From positions 62,001 through 126,000 of the forward strand of contig NZ_JALIRS010000011.1 of assembly GCF_023337795.1 (NCBI RefSeq): a DNA stretch of 64,000 bases, written 5' to 3'. Below the pieces are notes generated by a model. It was not told where the DNA came from and did not search any database. It worked only from the letters and a program-made list of their open reading frames with translations. Within the stretch, counting starts at the first letter, position 1, and the number at the start of each line of letters is the position of its first letter. The translations under genes and the position numbers were made by a program. The stretch comes from Lysinibacillus sp. BPa_S21. Its GTDB lineage: Bacteria; Bacillota; Bacilli; Bacillales_A; Planococcaceae. Positions 63,607 through 64,000 of this stretch are shown here, in pieces.

Positions 63607-64000
63607 TTAAATAAATTCCTCTTCAAATTCCACATTAATTTCATGCCCATGATGAGTCTGATACGACACGATGAGCGTATCCAAATGCTCTAGGTTTTCT
63701 TCGTAATCTAAAATACGAGATAAAATATAAAGTAAGTGATAGCTCGAGAACTCTGTATCGCCTTCCTCATGCGCGTAACTAATCTGTTTAATGAATATTT
63801 CCATTAACTCGTTGCGCTGAACATAATCGATGTTTTTACTCCACTCCGAATGTTCGGGCTTTAATTTCCCCGTATACTTTAACAGGAGCTGCTCATGGTA
63901 AGTTAGCAAGAAATCAAGTCGCTCTTGAATCATTAAATGAAATTGCGTCGGTAGCTGTGATAATTCATTTTCATGATTATGAAGACGATGAAGAAGTTCT
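63607..64000 (-). CDS. Hypothetical acidic protein, 5' end beyond the window
   Basis: The frame is open to the right edge (upstream of the ATG at 63933 it reads on through ELLHRLHNHENELSQLPTQF), so the gene starts outside the window and at least 130 residues are visible. The product is helical and acidic, rich in His, Glu, Leu and Tyr, ending HGHEINVEFEEEFI. I do not recognise it, and no catalytic motif or membrane segment is visible. Confidence 0.6.
   Translation of the reverse strand, partial: ELLHRLHNHENELSQLPTQFHLMIQERLDFLLTYHEQLLLKYTGKLKPEHSEWSKNIDYVQRNELMEIFIKQISYAHEEGDTEFSSYHLLYILSRILDYEENLEHLDTLIVSYQTHHGHEINVEFEEEFI

Overview
The window is a low-GC Firmicutes chromosome segment. Spore genes are present: prkA, yhbH, spoVR, two gamma-type SASPs and pdaA. 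Gene order around recX-yfhH-yfhJ-yfhP-mutY-sspE-ntdP and yfkK/yfkI/yfkH matches Bacillus subtilis. An ATP-grasp ligase translationally coupled to an aspartate racemase fits a cell wall with a D-Asp cross-link (A4alpha, Lys-D-Asp), which is typical of Lysinibacillus and relatives. I infer a Lysinibacillus-like organism (Planococcaceae/Caryophanaceae). There is no rRNA, tRNA, CRISPR array, prophage or intact insertion sequence.

Layout. 1-3171: sporulation triad prkA (partial), yhbH, spoVR. 3.3-8.8 kb: an acidic low-complexity ORF, a radical SAM/SPASM protein, a divergent XRE regulator / half-HsdS pair with a palindrome in the promoter, an RNase J paralogue and a DUF2935 protein. 8.9-12.1 kb: ykuD L,D-transpeptidase, then a run of small genes (two unknowns, a gamma SASP, a CWC-type Cys-rich protein, a DUF305-like His-rich protein) and a phosphoesterase. 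12.5-20.9 kb: acyl-CoA ligase, C39-like lipoprotein, the D-Asp ligase/racemase pair, a YfmL-type helicase, M29 aminopeptidase and SGNH hydrolase. 21.1-25.4 kb: sbcDC. 25.4-31.7 kb: a tiny cationic peptide, DUF4870 protein, TPP-riboswitch-controlled thiT, a second methionine aminopeptidase, a TspO-like protein, PPK2, GNAT and carbonic anhydrase. 33.1-40.5 kb: motAB, yfkK, yfkI/yfkH-like genes, a P1B-4 metal ATPase (PfeT/ZosA type) with Fur-like boxes, and class I fumarase. 41-49.8 kb: YwqG, MFS, small lipoprotein, RidA, HEAT protein, RumA-type methyltransferase and pdaA. 50.1-57.4 kb: the recX-to-ABC exporter block. 57.8-63.5 kb: a peptide ABC importer in AppDFABC order. A partial gene lies at the right edge.

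The intergenic DNA is unusual. Five intergenic spaces hold short arrays whose units differ in sequence but share a 20-21 bp period, close to two turns of B-DNA. A dispersed MITE-like element (full copy at 26972-27200) has several decayed copies and carries a 36 bp sub-repeat that has expanded on its own at two loci. A 110 bp double-hairpin unit is tandemly repeated three times at 29941-30308. These repeats, the D-Asp module, the 38-residue cationic peptide and a lipoprotein gene with ACG where its start codon should be are the main items worth a second look.
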